Notes: generated by a model not told the origin, from the letters alone. DNA of 38,234 nucleotides from JAWOGN01 sp046496815 (GCA_046496815.1 JAWOGN010000170.1:1-38234), one strand, 5' to 3'. Shown: positions 1 to 8,033, counted from the first letter of the stretch. Made by a program: numbers and translations.

Positions 1-825
1 CATATATATTTCATCAATGTCTATTTCATATATCTCAGCAACTCTTGCCGCGACACGATCCAAATCATAGCCAAGACTCTTTAACTCGTATTTCCTCTCA
101 AATGCCTCGTCAGCTTCAGAAAGAACATTGGCAACAAAATCCGATTCTCCCAATATCCTTTCATCGCTTTTGATGTGATCTTGCCCCATTAAAGCATTCT
201 TTTTTATCTCCGACCATCCTCCAAGGCTCCTTATGAACCCTCCACCTGTCAATTCTTCCCTATGTCCCTGTTCAAACCCTGCTTCAACATAGGAAGAATA
301 TTCTCTTCTTGCTTTGCCAATGGTTTTTCCGAAATACTCTAAAACACATTTAGTATCCTGCCAGGGCCGTTTTATTTTACCCATTATAACACTGTGACCA
401 CAATAGCCATATTCGTTCAACTCAGTAAGTGTGGAGATAATTCCTCCCCGGACAGGGTTCAGATGAATATACCTCACCAGTTCTCTTAAATACACATCCT
501 CCTGACAGATGATTGATTTATACCTGTTCTGGAAAAGGTGTCCATAACGTTTATTGCGGCGATTAAAACTGACCGCATACCCGGTTAAGAGCCTCCTCAT
601 GATGGTGGATATAGGAACTTTTCCGGTCCTGAAAAGAAAATGAGCGTGATTCGGCATAAAAGCCCATGCGTAGCATGCCGTTTCAGTTTCAGGTAATAAA
701 TTCGAGAGACGTTCTATTAAATCCTCTCGATCTTTGTTGTTTTTAAATATGTTTCGACGCTCTATTCCCCGGATCATGATATGATGTAATACACCGGGCG
801 TATCCAGTCTTAGTTGTCTGGGCAT
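1..825 (-). CDS. REP-associated tyrosine transposase (RAYT, Y1 family), C-terminus cut by window edge
   Basis: The protein starts MPRQLRLDTPGVLHHIMIRG and shows the HUH motif of Y1 transposases as NHAHFLF, followed by a C-terminal region that would end in a helix-turn-helix. 275 codons are visible; the frame is open through base 1, so the last part (about 50 residues, judged from the copy at 8952-9502) lies outside the window. RAYTs are single-strand nucleases that act on REP palindromes. Just upstream lies an imperfect inverted repeat: GACGTTGTTCC near 831-841 and GGAACCAACGTC at 869-880, which fits a REP-like target. The ATG at 823-825 is supported by the conserved MPR start shared with the other copies. 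This is the only copy in the window without visible damage. Confidence 0.9.
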   Translation of the reverse strand, partial: MPRQLRLDTPGVLHHIMIRGIERRNIFKNNKDREDLIERLSNLLPETETACYAWAFMPNHAHFLFRTGKVPISTIMRRLLTGYAVSFNRRNKRYGHLFQNRYKSIICQEDVYLRELVRYIHLNPVRGGIISTLTELNEYGYCGHSVIMGKIKRPWQDTKCVLEYFGKTIGKARREYSSYVEAGFEQGHREELTGGGFIRSLGGWSEIKKNALMGQDHIKSDERILGESDFVANVLSEADEAFERKYELKSLGYDLDRVAARVAEIYEIDIDEIYM

Positions 826-830
826 GGAGA

Positions 831-883
831 GACGTTGTTCCATATCTGCCCGTTTGTAAAGTTGTTTTGGAACCAACGTCCCC
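831..883. repeat. REP-like imperfect inverted repeat upstream of RAYT
   Basis: GACGTTGTTCC (831-841) pairs with GGAACCAACGTC (869-880). The right arm TTGGAACCAACGTCCCC recurs at 6297-6313, and its reverse complement occurs at 2539-2555. The three copies mark RAYT element ends in this region. Confidence 0.7.
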
Positions 884-1083
884 TTTCATCACCTTTCACT
901 TTCAGAGGAGTTGAATAATAGCTTGGTTGCATAGGTTTTTATAGCGACGATCCTCGAATGGATAAATGGTGGAAGCCCTTTTCCTGAAAAAAGGTATTTT
1001 ATTATGAAAAATATGCTTTTATTTTCTATAGGTATATAGTATGATATGCATTAATTACAAATTAATCTCTATTTGGGGTCGAC

Positions 1084-2526
1084 TTGAACCAATTTTTAGA
1101 CCGCACGGAAATCATCGGCGTACTCAACGGCTTTAACCCCTGGTGGAGTACGAGACCCTTTCTCGTCCCGGAATTTCAGCGTCTTGCCTTTGCGGCCTGT
1201 CGAGGTTATCTGGAAAACAGAGACCTTCATCGGGCGGTTCTACTCTCCGGGCCGCGGCGAGTGGGCAAAACCACGGTTCTCCAACAGATAGCCCTTGCAT
1301 TGGTCGAACAGGGAACCGACCCCAAAAGCATCCTTTACTTGAGCCTGGACCATCCTCTGCTCAAGCTCCTATCTTTGCGTGAAATTCTAAAACTCTTTCA
1401 TGAAAGCACCTATGCCGAGGGAAAACCGGCCGTCCTGCTGCTGGATGAAGTTCAATATGCACCCGACTGGGAGACCGAAATAAAGCTGTTGGTGGACCAT
1501 AGGCCGGAGTATCGCATCCTGTCCACGGGTTCAGCCAGTGTGATCCATCGGGAGCGGCTGGCGGAAAGCGGCGTGGGCCGGTGGATTACCGTGCCGATCC
1601 CGACCCTGTCCTTCTATGAATTCATTTTGATCCGCGATGAGCAGCCGGACGGCATTGCCCCTGATCTTCGGGTAAGTGATCTCTTTAAATCTCAGCCGGG
1701 CGACTTAACCGTTCTGGCCGATCGGATGCGCCCCTTGCAGCCGCTTTTTCAAAGGTACCTTCTGGTGGGCGGATTCCCGGAAACAGCGACCCAGGAAAAC
1801 ATCGACCTGTGCCAAAGACTCCTGCGGGAAGACGTTGTAGAACGGGTATTAAAGCGCGACATGACCGCCCTTTTCGGGGTCCGCAACATCAATGAATTAG
1901 AAAAGCTCTTTATTTATCTCTGCCTCCACTCCGGCGGAATCCTGGCGCACCAGGCCTGCGCCAAGGCCCTGGAGACCACCGCGACCACCGTCGCCAACCA
2001 TCTGACTCTCCTGGAGCAGGCCAACCTGATCTATCGCCTGCCGCCCTCCATGCTCGGAGGCAAGCGCGTTCTCAAGGCCCGCAACAAATACTACCTGGTG
2101 GATGCCGCCCTGCGCAATGCCGTGTTACTTCGAGGCGAGGAGATTCTCACCAATCCCGAAGAGATGGGCACTATCGTCGAAACCACGGTCCTGCGGCATC
2201 TTTTCGCCTATTATTACCGGGACACGCCCGAAATCGTTTACTGGCGGGATGCGGCCACCAACAGGGAAGTGGACATTATCGTCCGCAGCCCGGCCTATGT
2301 ACTTCCCTTTGAGGTCAAATACAGAGAACACCCATCCCTGGACAAAAAAAGCGGACTTGGAGCCTATTGTATGTCGGAAAGGCCAAAACAGGCCTACCTC
2401 GTGACCAAAAGAGATGTGGATTTCGCCGTTACCGGTTTGAAAGGGATTGAAACCAGTTTTTTAAAGATTCCGGCCTTTATCCTCTGCTACTTGCTAGGAC
2501 AGTCGGAAAGGTTGTTGTGGGAATAA
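1084..2526 (+). CDS. AAA+ ATPase with DUF4143 domain (AAA_14 / DUF4143 family)
   Basis: This 480-residue protein has a Walker A motif GPRRVGKT at residues 56-63 and Walker B AVLLLDE ending at 121-122. It then has the LSFYEF segment and a C-terminal DUF4143 region with REVDIIV...FEVKY (D397, E410, K412), reminiscent of a PD-(D/E)xK nuclease core. Family members are common accessory ATPases of uncertain role, often near mobile elements; some are suspected toxin-antitoxin or defence proteins, but no function is shown. The start is TTG, chosen because the frame begins in the usual family position (short N-terminus, then the arginine/Walker block); a weak GGGG lies 7 bases upstream. It stands alone on the plus strand between inverted copies of the RAYT-associated GGAACCAACGTCCC motif (867-883 and 2539-2555). 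Confidence 0.85.
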   Translation: MNQFLDRTEIIGVLNGFNPWWSTRPFLVPEFQRLAFAACRGYLENRDLHRAVLLSGPRRVGKTTVLQQIALALVEQGTDPKSILYLSLDHPLLKLLSLREILKLFHESTYAEGKPAVLLLDEVQYAPDWETEIKLLVDHRPEYRILSTGSASVIHRERLAESGVGRWITVPIPTLSFYEFILIRDEQPDGIAPDLRVSDLFKSQPGDLTVLADRMRPLQPLFQRYLLVGGFPETATQENIDLCQRLLREDVVERVLKRDMTALFGVRNINELEKLFIYLCLHSGGILAHQACAKALETTATTVANHLTLLEQANLIYRLPPSMLGGKRVLKARNKYYLVDAALRNAVLLRGEEILTNPEEMGTIVETTVLRHLFAYYYRDTPEIVYWRDAATNREVDIIVRSPAYVLPFEVKYREHPSLDKKSGLGAYCMSERPKQAYLVTKRDVDFAVTGLKGIETSFLKIPAFILCYLLGQSERLLWE

Positions 2527-2538
2527 GCTGTGATTAAC

Positions 2539-2605
2539 GGGACGTTGGTTCCAAATCAACTTAAAGATATTTCTCGATCTCCGGCAACTCAGCTGATGAG
2601 GCTAA
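2539..2605 (-). pseudogene. RAYT transposase tail remnant (last 14 codons plus element end)
   Basis: On the minus strand, bases 2605-2561 read LASSAELPEIEKYL and stop. This matches the end of the RAYT remnant at 5676-6103 (LASSTELPEIEKYL). It is followed at 2555-2539 by the TTTGGAACCAACGTCCC end motif. Only the extreme 3' end of the element survives, fused to the truncated Hsp70 gene across a shared TTA. Because nothing interrupts the TTTAA after the coding tail (2561-2565), this copy is the empty site for the MITE found at 6104-6285. Confidence 0.85.
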
Positions 2606-3072
2606 GCCAGACTGGCGGCGGTCGGTTCATTGAGTATCCTGACGGTCTCGATCCCGGCCAGGGTCCCCGCCTCCCGCGTGGCATTTCTTTGGGCATCTGA
2701 GAAATAGGCGGGGACTGAAATAACGGCCTTTTTGACAGAATGTCCCAGACGTTTTTCCGCCCACCCGGCCAGTTCCTTCAGGATAAGGGCAGATATCTCC
2801 TGGGGGGAGAAACTTTTGTCCCGCAGGGTCACTTTCTCGTCGCTCCCCATCTTTCTTTTGATGCTCCGCACGGTCAGTTCGGGATAGAGGAGTTGCTGGT
2901 TCCGAGCCGGAGCCCCGATAAGGAGTTCGCCGGATCGGGACAGACCGACGCAGGATGGGAGCATCAAGCTGTTTCCTGAGCCGATGATTTGCACCTGGTT
3001 ATCGAAAAACGCGGCAATCTCGGAATTGGTTGTCCCCAGATCGATGCCGACAATCGTATCGGAATGATTCAT
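2602..3072 (-). pseudogene. Hsp70/DnaK-like protein, truncated after the first part of the ATPase domain
   Basis: The 156 residues begin with the actin-fold phosphate-1 motif VGIDLGTTNS and run to the IL-NEPTAASLA motif, the canonical mid-NBD landmark of Hsp70. There a stop codon appears because the reading frame enters the RAYT tail at about base 2605. A normal Hsp70 has about 600 residues, so three quarters, including the second half of the nucleotide-binding domain and all of the substrate-binding domain, are missing. The ATG overlaps the stop of the upstream GrpE-like gene (ATGA), typical of translational coupling. The product is very unlikely to be a working chaperone. It is called a pseudogene for that reason, although the remaining codons show no internal damage. 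Confidence 0.88.
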
Positions 3073-4004
3073 TTCCCTTCCTCTCCTTCCATGGCAGGCG
3101 GCGCGCCCGACCGGGCCACCTTCACCTCAGCCGTCCGAATCAGTTCTGTATCGATCGCATACCCAGTTCGATAGACATCAAGCACCGTGCCATCCAGGGC
3201 ACCTGTTGTCTCTTCAATATCCACTGCCGTCATCCTTGCAGGATCAAACGGTGCTCCCATGCAGGGGATCTCATGGACCCCAAACTGCTGGAGGGTCTCA
3301 TCCAGCCGCTCAAGGCCCAGCCGGTAGCCTTTTTTGAGGGCAGCGATAATCTCAAGGGCCTGCTCCATGTCCGGATTTTTTCTCTGGAACCATTTCCTCG
3401 CCCCCCGGGGGGCGCTGCATGACTCGAGGGCCTGTTGACTGTCCCTTGCGCTCTTGAGTCCTATCATCAACCGGTCCCGGGTGTCGAGCAGGGTCTCCAC
3501 GAGGTTCTTCCTGGCGATGCTGTCCGCCTCGGCTTTCAATCCTCTCTTGTGTGCCGTCATCAGGGCCTGGAGGCTTTCCGCCAACCCCCTTGCGTCAGCG
3601 ACCGCCTCCTTCCGTTCCTCGCCAAGCTTGTCAATTGTAGGGCCCAGGTGGGTGATGGCTTCAAGCCGATGGCTCAACTCCTTAAACGACCGACCCTGCA
3701 GTTTGACTTCCTGAGTGATGGCTGTGATGGCTGACCACGTGGCATAACGATCCTCTCCAGCGTTCGAAGCGGGTTCTGCTGCTGGACTTTCCGCTTCTTC
3801 CAACTCTGCCAAAAGCTGCCGATCGATCCCTTCAAGGGGTTTTTCCTCAGCCAGGACCTCATTGAGCCATTTTTCAAAACGCCTCATGATAAGGTCTTTG
3901 ACCTCCCCTGTCTGTTTGACATCCTTGTCTCGGCGTCTATTCAGCAGGGATCCCATCCGGTATATCCTGTCCCTCCAGCCGCTTTGACTGCCGAAATGTA
4001 ACAT
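3069..4004 (-). CDS. GrpE-like nucleotide exchange factor, long N-terminal extension
   Basis: In this 311-residue protein the last 80 residues carry the GrpE beta-domain pattern: FDPARMTAVDIEE, then DGTVLDVYRTGYAIDTELIRTAEV and a terminal VKVAR. Before it comes a helical, partly coiled-coil stretch (roughly residues 85-230). The N-terminal 80 residues are basic, then acidic, and unlike housekeeping GrpE, which is about 190 residues. It is predicted to release ADP from the Hsp70 encoded just downstream. It starts directly after the stop of the J-domain gene (TAGATG) with GGAG at a good distance and overlaps the Hsp70 start by four bases. No second start is clearly better. The gene is intact although its partner Hsp70 is truncated, so it may now be without its client. 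Confidence 0.8.
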   Translation of the reverse strand: MLHFGSQSGWRDRIYRMGSLLNRRRDKDVKQTGEVKDLIMRRFEKWLNEVLAEEKPLEGIDRQLLAELEEAESPAAEPASNAGEDRYATWSAITAITQEVKLQGRSFKELSHRLEAITHLGPTIDKLGEERKEAVADARGLAESLQALMTAHKRGLKAEADSIARKNLVETLLDTRDRLMIGLKSARDSQQALESCSAPRGARKWFQRKNPDMEQALEIIAALKKGYRLGLERLDETLQQFGVHEIPCMGAPFDPARMTAVDIEETTGALDGTVLDVYRTGYAIDTELIRTAEVKVARSGAPPAMEGEEGK

Positions 4005-4319
4005 CTATCTCTCCATCGCTGCCAGCCAAGGCTCGGGGTCGGTAACATCCCTTCTGGCTTCCAGATTATCCAGCAGGTCGACCAGCGACTGCTCTGGATT
4101 CACCGAAAACAGCTCCGCCCGGCTGCGTTGCAGTGGGTTGCTGAGAACCGCATAGGCATCCCGAATACGCTCGAACTCCTCTGGAGAACGGTCCGGCGGG
4201 TATTGCCGAATTTTTTCCAGATACGCTCGTCGGATTTCCTCCTGTCCTGAATCCTCCGAAATCCCAAGGATGCGGTACGGGCCCGCATTCGGCAACGGCG
4301 GCTCATATTCTTTTTTCAT
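4005..4319 (-). CDS. J-domain-like protein lacking the HPD motif
   Basis: Residues 14-62 of this 104-residue protein (PYRILGIS, EEIRRAYLEKIRQYPPD, EEFERIRDAYAVLSNP) match the J-domain pattern of helices I-III. The catalytic His-Pro-Asp loop reads Pro-Pro-Asp (41-43). In classical J proteins that histidine is essential to stimulate Hsp70 ATPase, so this member probably acts differently or as a scaffold. There is no glycine-rich or zinc domain; a short C-terminal tail follows. It is coupled to both neighbours: its ATG follows the stop of the acidic small gene (TAGATG), and its own stop is followed at once by the GrpE-like ATG. Context supports a dedicated Hsp70 partner. Confidence 0.82.
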   Translation of the reverse strand: MKKEYEPPLPNAGPYRILGISEDSGQEEIRRAYLEKIRQYPPDRSPEEFERIRDAYAVLSNPLQRSRAELFSVNPEQSLVDLLDNLEARRDVTDPEPWLAAMER

Positions 4320-4628
4320 CTACCGTCTTCCTTTTCTTTTTGAACGCTTTTTGCCCGTTCCCCGCCCCCGGGAAGAGGAGCGATTAAAGCCATACTCATC
4401 AAACTGACGATTGGCTTCCTGCTCCAGAAGGATGCTGAACAACCTTTCCGCCAGTTCCGGTTCATTTCTGAAGAGTTCTTCCGGACCAGGCAGACGCCCC
4501 TTCCTGTGGCCGTGTTTCTGATACACCTTCAACAGAATGGACAGGGCTTCGGGGGGAATGTCGGGCGGAATATCCAGCTGGCCATCCTCGAGGAGGATAT
4601 CGAGCAATTCGAGATCATCAACATCCAA
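4320..4628 (-). CDS. Small acidic-to-basic protein of the Hsp70/GrpE-like operon, unknown function
   Basis: I do not recognise a family. The 102 residues begin very acidic (DVDDLELLDILLEDGQ), contain a proline-rich turn (DIPPDIPPEA), and end in a strongly basic tail rich in Arg and Lys (SSSRGRGTGKKRSKRKG), which could bind nucleic acid or acidic partners. The start is taken as TTG because GGAGG lies eight bases before it. The frame is open further upstream with more acidic codons (LLDDDWEDKD), so a CTG or other upstream start is possible. The gene sits between the 318-residue helical protein (50 bases upstream) and the J-domain gene (directly adjoining), so it belongs to the same transcript. 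Confidence 0.6.
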   Translation of the reverse strand: MDVDDLELLDILLEDGQLDIPPDIPPEALSILLKVYQKHGHRKGRLPGPEELFRNEPELAERLFSILLEQEANRQFDEYGFNRSSSRGRGTGKKRSKRKGRR

Positions 4629-4678
4629 ATCCTTATCCTCCCAGTCGTCATCCAGTAACGAATGCGCCCCGATCTCCC

Positions 4679-5635
4679 TTACCGGGAACAGACAGAAACG
4701 GCCTTGCGGATAGACTGGCGTATGACTTGAGGTCTTCCGCCCTTCATGGCCGTTTCAAGCTCGTCAAATATCTTCCGGATTTCCATTCGATTCCCGGTCA
4801 CCTGTTCAATAAGGGCTTGGGCACTTTCGCTCAAATTGGCACGGGATCTGCCATAAAGCATGGCCCGAACGACCGGAACAAGGCGGGCAGGGGCTGAATC
4901 GGGTTCCACAGCCTGGAGATGCCTCTCGCACAGATCATCCTCCCTGCGGTAGAAACAGAAAAGTGCCTTTATGAGGACCTTCCACGGCGCCAGGGGGCTT
5001 CGCCTGGGAACTTCGGACAGGGCAATGTCCGCTTCGCCAACCGGTCCGCTGGTGACGGCCTCAAACGCCCTCACTATGGCAGCAGCCTGGACCTTAAGAG
5101 GATAATCGGAAGAAAGGGCCGAGGAGGACGTCAGGACATCCAAATCGACAATATTCTCTTTTATCTGCTTGAAGATGGCGGCCTGTGTTTCCCGGGGTGT
5201 AGCGGGATCGTTCAGGGGGGCCAAAAAGGCCTCTCCAATTCCTTCGCGGGCCGCACCGGCCGCACGGATTTCGGCAAGCCACGGATCAGGCAGGTGGTAT
5301 CGTTCCCGTACCAGGCTCAAAAGGGCCTCTGCCTCACAGGTCAAGCCTTTTTCAATCATTTCAAGTAGCCTTGCCCTATAGGCCTCCACCAGCAGGGCTT
5401 CAGATGCCTCAGTGCCACGGGCTTTGTGCATCTGCTTGGCCCTGTAGACAGCGGACTTGACTTCGCCCTTTGAAATCAGCGAGCGAATTTCGTTGGCATC
5501 AGTTGAATCTGCAGTGTTACGGTCTTGAAAACGGGAATTCCCTTTGGGGGCAGATACCGCCCTCTTCGAAGACGCTGCACCAGATGGCTGTGTGGGGCGC
5601 AATTTGCGCCGGCCTTGCCTCTTTCCGAACGTCAT
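4679..5635 (-). CDS. Alpha-helical (TPR-like) protein at the head of the chaperone-like operon
   Basis: The protein has 318 residues from the ATG at 5635. A longer frame reaches 5938, but its extra codons are the antisense of the RAYT remnant, and GGAGG lies eight bases before 5635, so the shorter start is chosen. The N-terminus is basic (MTFGKRQGRRKLRP), followed by a disordered Ser/Ala-rich linker to about residue 45. A helical solenoid follows (SLISKGEVKSAVYRAKQMHKARG, then repeated Ala/Leu-rich helices) that resembles degenerate tetratricopeptide units. No enzymatic motif was seen. It is first in a five-gene operon with J-domain, GrpE-like and Hsp70 genes, which suggests an adaptor or client-recognition role; this is inference only. 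Confidence 0.68.
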   Translation of the reverse strand: MTFGKRQGRRKLRPTQPSGAASSKRAVSAPKGNSRFQDRNTADSTDANEIRSLISKGEVKSAVYRAKQMHKARGTEASEALLVEAYRARLLEMIEKGLTCEAEALLSLVRERYHLPDPWLAEIRAAGAAREGIGEAFLAPLNDPATPRETQAAIFKQIKENIVDLDVLTSSSALSSDYPLKVQAAAIVRAFEAVTSGPVGEADIALSEVPRRSPLAPWKVLIKALFCFYRREDDLCERHLQAVEPDSAPARLVPVVRAMLYGRSRANLSESAQALIEQVTGNRMEIRKIFDELETAMKGGRPQVIRQSIRKAVSVCSR

Positions 5636-5675
5636 AATTTCCTCCAGATTCTTGAGTAAACAAAAAGCAGGTAGC

Positions 5676-6103
5676 CGGCCGGGGCTGGTGGGTGGAAGTC
5701 TTATTCGGAGTCTTGGAGAGTGGTCGCAGGTTCTTTCACTAAAAAGGGCTGGAGGCAAGATATTTTCAGAGGAACGGATATTGGGAAGCAGTGAGTTTGT
5801 CAAGCATGCAATTGTTGACGCGGAGGAAAAGGAGAAACTTACCCTGCGATTGCGTTTAAAGATAGCTGATCCGGCATCGTTGGCGGGCGGAATATGCGAG
5901 GCAGAAGGGGTAGCGGAATCCGAACTATGTTCAGGCAACAGGAAGCGGAATGTCTTAAATCCCGGAAGATATTTTGTCAGCTCTCAGTTAAAAGGCTGGG
6001 CGACTGCGGAGCCGATGTTGCGCGATTCCGTGTTATAACGACATCGGCGGTGAATCGTTTAGCCTCATCAACCGAGTTGCCGGAGATAGAGAAATATCTT
6101 TAA
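5676..6103 (+). pseudogene. RAYT transposase remnant, 5'-truncated and frameshifted
   Basis: The reading frame gives RPGLVGGSLIRSLGEWSQ and RILGSSEFV, which align with the intact copy at 1-825 (GGGFIRSLGGWSEI, RILGESDFV). Near 5950 the homology moves to another frame: KSRKIFCQLSVKRLG then ADVARFRVITTSAVNRLASS, the C-terminal helix-turn-helix seen in the copy at 8952-9502 as KTRSLFCYWAVRELG. It ends ELPEIEKYL with TAA at 6101-6103. The N-terminal HUH half is absent. The 5' break lies beside the start region of the helical protein gene on the other strand. Confidence 0.85.
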
Positions 6104-6285
6104 CCCAAATTGAGCGGTTTTGTTGACTCAGAAAGTCGTGGGCTCTGGATTCCGGCCTTCGCCGGAATGACGAATAAGACCCAGCGGGTTCCCGTCATGC
6201 CGGTCCCGGATCTCGTCCGGGATGACGGATCCGGCATCCAGTCCATCATGACGTTGAGTTGTCCCAACAAATCGCTCAATTTAGG
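6104..6285. mobile_element. MITE-like 182-bp insertion with terminal inverted repeats and TTTAA duplication
   Basis: The left end CCCAAATTGAGCGGTTTTG is matched, inverted, at the right end (reverse complement CCTAAATTGAGCGATTTG). The element is flanked by TTTAA at 6099-6103 and 6286-6290. The homologous uninterrupted sequence survives in the RAYT tail at 2551-2575, where a single TTTAA joins the same two flanks; this defines both ends. Inside are GC-rich palindromes of the common GGATTCCGGCC-TTCG-CCGGAATGACG type (about 6148-6172) and CCCGGATCTCGTCCGGG (6206-6222). No open frame of note is present, so it would be moved in trans. Confidence 0.85.
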
Positions 6286-6296
6286 TTTAAGTTGCT

Positions 6297-6314
6297 TTGG
6301 AACCAACGTCCCCT
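6297..6314 (+). repeat. RAYT element end motif (GGAACCAACGTCCC), third copy
   Basis: TTGGAACCAACGTCCCCT is shared with 867-884 and, inverted, with 2539-2555. It follows the MITE and so marks the original end of the RAYT element at 5676-6103. Confidence 0.7.
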
Positions 6315-6332
6315 CAATCACAAGGTTTGCAG

Positions 6333-7487
6333 TTAACCCGCCGCCTTTTTACGATTTTTCATGGAAGAATAGAAATAAGAAAAATTCATGAGTCCAACCA
6401 AAGCGACGCAGAGGAACATCGTGGGAAAGCTGCTGAAACGAAGAATAATGCCCATCATCGTTGGTCCAAGAACCATACCTAAATCCCCTGCTGCGGATAA
6501 CAGTCCAATCGATGCTCCTCGGGAAGCGCCGGCAAGGTCAATGGTGTAGGCAACCAAGGCGGGCATGAGAAAAGCATGCCCAGTGGCTTGAATGACGGCG
6601 ACAAGAATAAACATCTGAAGGCTTGTCGAATAGGCAAGGAGGATCATTGATAGGATATAAGCGGTGAGGCACGGTAAAATGACTTTGTCTCTTTGATAAG
6701 TATCCAATATCCTTCCCCCCAAAGCCCGACCCAAAATAAGCACCATGGCATAAGCCGCAAAGAAAAGCCCGGGGTTGGTCACACCATGATTGATAGCATG
6801 AAGAGGGAAAAATGTAGCTAAAGCTCCCCAGATAATATGAGCTAGGAAATACACAAAAATCGGAGGGAATGCCTTGGGAGCAAAGAACGAACTGTCCTTC
6901 ATCGATGAATCAACCATGGGTTTGACGTCGCTGCTCTTTAATCTGCAGGAGATCAACAGCGAGCCTAAAGATAGAACGACACATACCAAAAAAAGAGTCG
7001 TGAAACCGAAATGGTTGATAAGAAATATTCCAAATGGAGGTGCTAACACCATGGAAATATTGAAAGATAGAAAGAAATAGCCAATGCTTTGGCCTCGATG
7101 GGTTTGGGGGGTGATATTGGATATAAGTATAATTGCGGCAGTAAAAAAGAAAGCAGATCCAATTCCCTGAAAGATTCTCACGATGAAAAAAGGCCAAAAT
7201 GGAGGCGCAATGAGATAGGCCACAGAAGTAAGGGCAGAGACAATGGCGCCGACAACCATAAATTTTTTTTCACCAGTTTTTGAAAGCGCTTTACCTACAA
7301 TGGGCCTCAGGACTAGTGAAGAGATGCCGAAGGCTCCGATGAGAATTCCAATCTCTATCTCGGCAGATTCTAATCTTGAAAGATAGATGGGCAGAGTGGG
7401 GATGAGGATGAAAGAAACGGATGCAAAAGCAACCTGTGCAGCAAAGCACAGGATAAAATCACGGGTGAATATTTCTCGGCTGATCAT
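6333..7487 (-). CDS. Major facilitator superfamily transporter
   Basis: The 384-residue, very hydrophobic protein has about twelve membrane spans in two halves separated by a central hydrophilic loop (around residues 187-205, KSSDVKPMVDSSMKDSS). The MFS signature loop between spans 2 and 3 is visible as RPIVGKALSKTGEKKFM, and a similar GRALGGRILDTYQRDK occurs in the second half. An Arg-containing span 4 region (FFIVRIFQGIGSAFFFTAA) is typical of drug/H+ antiporter-like members. The substrate is unknown; efflux of a small molecule is the most usual role. The ATG at 7487 follows a poor ribosome binding site. No co-transcribed neighbour is present: the MITE lies downstream and a 546-base gene-free stretch lies upstream. 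Confidence 0.88.
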   Translation of the reverse strand: MISREIFTRDFILCFAAQVAFASVSFILIPTLPIYLSRLESAEIEIGILIGAFGISSLVLRPIVGKALSKTGEKKFMVVGAIVSALTSVAYLIAPPFWPFFIVRIFQGIGSAFFFTAAIILISNITPQTHRGQSIGYFFLSFNISMVLAPPFGIFLINHFGFTTLFLVCVVLSLGSLLISCRLKSSDVKPMVDSSMKDSSFFAPKAFPPIFVYFLAHIIWGALATFFPLHAINHGVTNPGLFFAAYAMVLILGRALGGRILDTYQRDKVILPCLTAYILSMILLAYSTSLQMFILVAVIQATGHAFLMPALVAYTIDLAGASRGASIGLLSAAGDLGMVLGPTMMGIILRFSSFPTMFLCVALVGLMNFSYFYSSMKNRKKAAG

Positions 7488-8033
7488 GATTCATTTACTT
7501 TGGTGATACGAAGCCGCTTTTTTTTCTGTGAAGCATAGTTGGAGTGGCCTTTTGGATCAAGCGGAATCAGATCACAGGATCTTGTGGTTGCAACTTGCAA
7601 ATCTGAAATCGGAACCTGTACCCGGAAAGGGCGTGAATATCGACACAGTGCCAACGGAACCAATCATGCCTGACATGCGGGAAATACCAAGTTAAACTTA
7701 AAAGTGAAAAGAATCACTGACGCAATTGACGCAATCTCAGTTAAGGGAGATGATGCCAAGGGCACGAAAAACATGTTGATTCTCAAATTGGACGGACCGA
7801 CGCTTTATCTTTGATTGAGATGCAGAGATGGATTCCCAAAATATTTTGAACCATCCGCCCCTACTTCACGGATTCTCCCAAAGGGTTTGTGACAGAGTCT
7901 CGTCCAAATTTACGGAAGAAAACCCCATAAGGCTTTCTTCATGACAGAGAAGTCAACATCGTTTATATTCCAGATCTAAATAGCGCAGTGGTTGTCACCT
8001 TATCTGATAAAGCGCGTCAGGAGGCTATTCCTC
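7488..8033. other. Gene-free stretch between MFS transporter and K+ channel
   Basis: Nothing firm is seen in these 546 bases. A 36-codon frame around 7705-7815 (KRITDAIDAISVKGDDAKG...) looks vaguely coding but has no ribosome binding site. No strong promoter or terminator stands out. Confidence 0.4.

Noticed and set aside
5636..5938. N-terminal extension of the helical protein gene up to 5938 (minus)
   Set aside because: Those codons are antisense to the RAYT remnant, and a good ribosome site sets the start at 5635.
6148..6222. Repeated GC-rich palindromes resembling a short CRISPR-like or REP cluster
   Set aside because: Only two palindromes of different sequence and no regular spacers; better explained as the interior of the MITE-like element.
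7705..7815. Short frame KRITDAIDAISVKGDDAKG
   Set aside because: Only about 36 codons, GTG start without a ribosome site; no supporting context.
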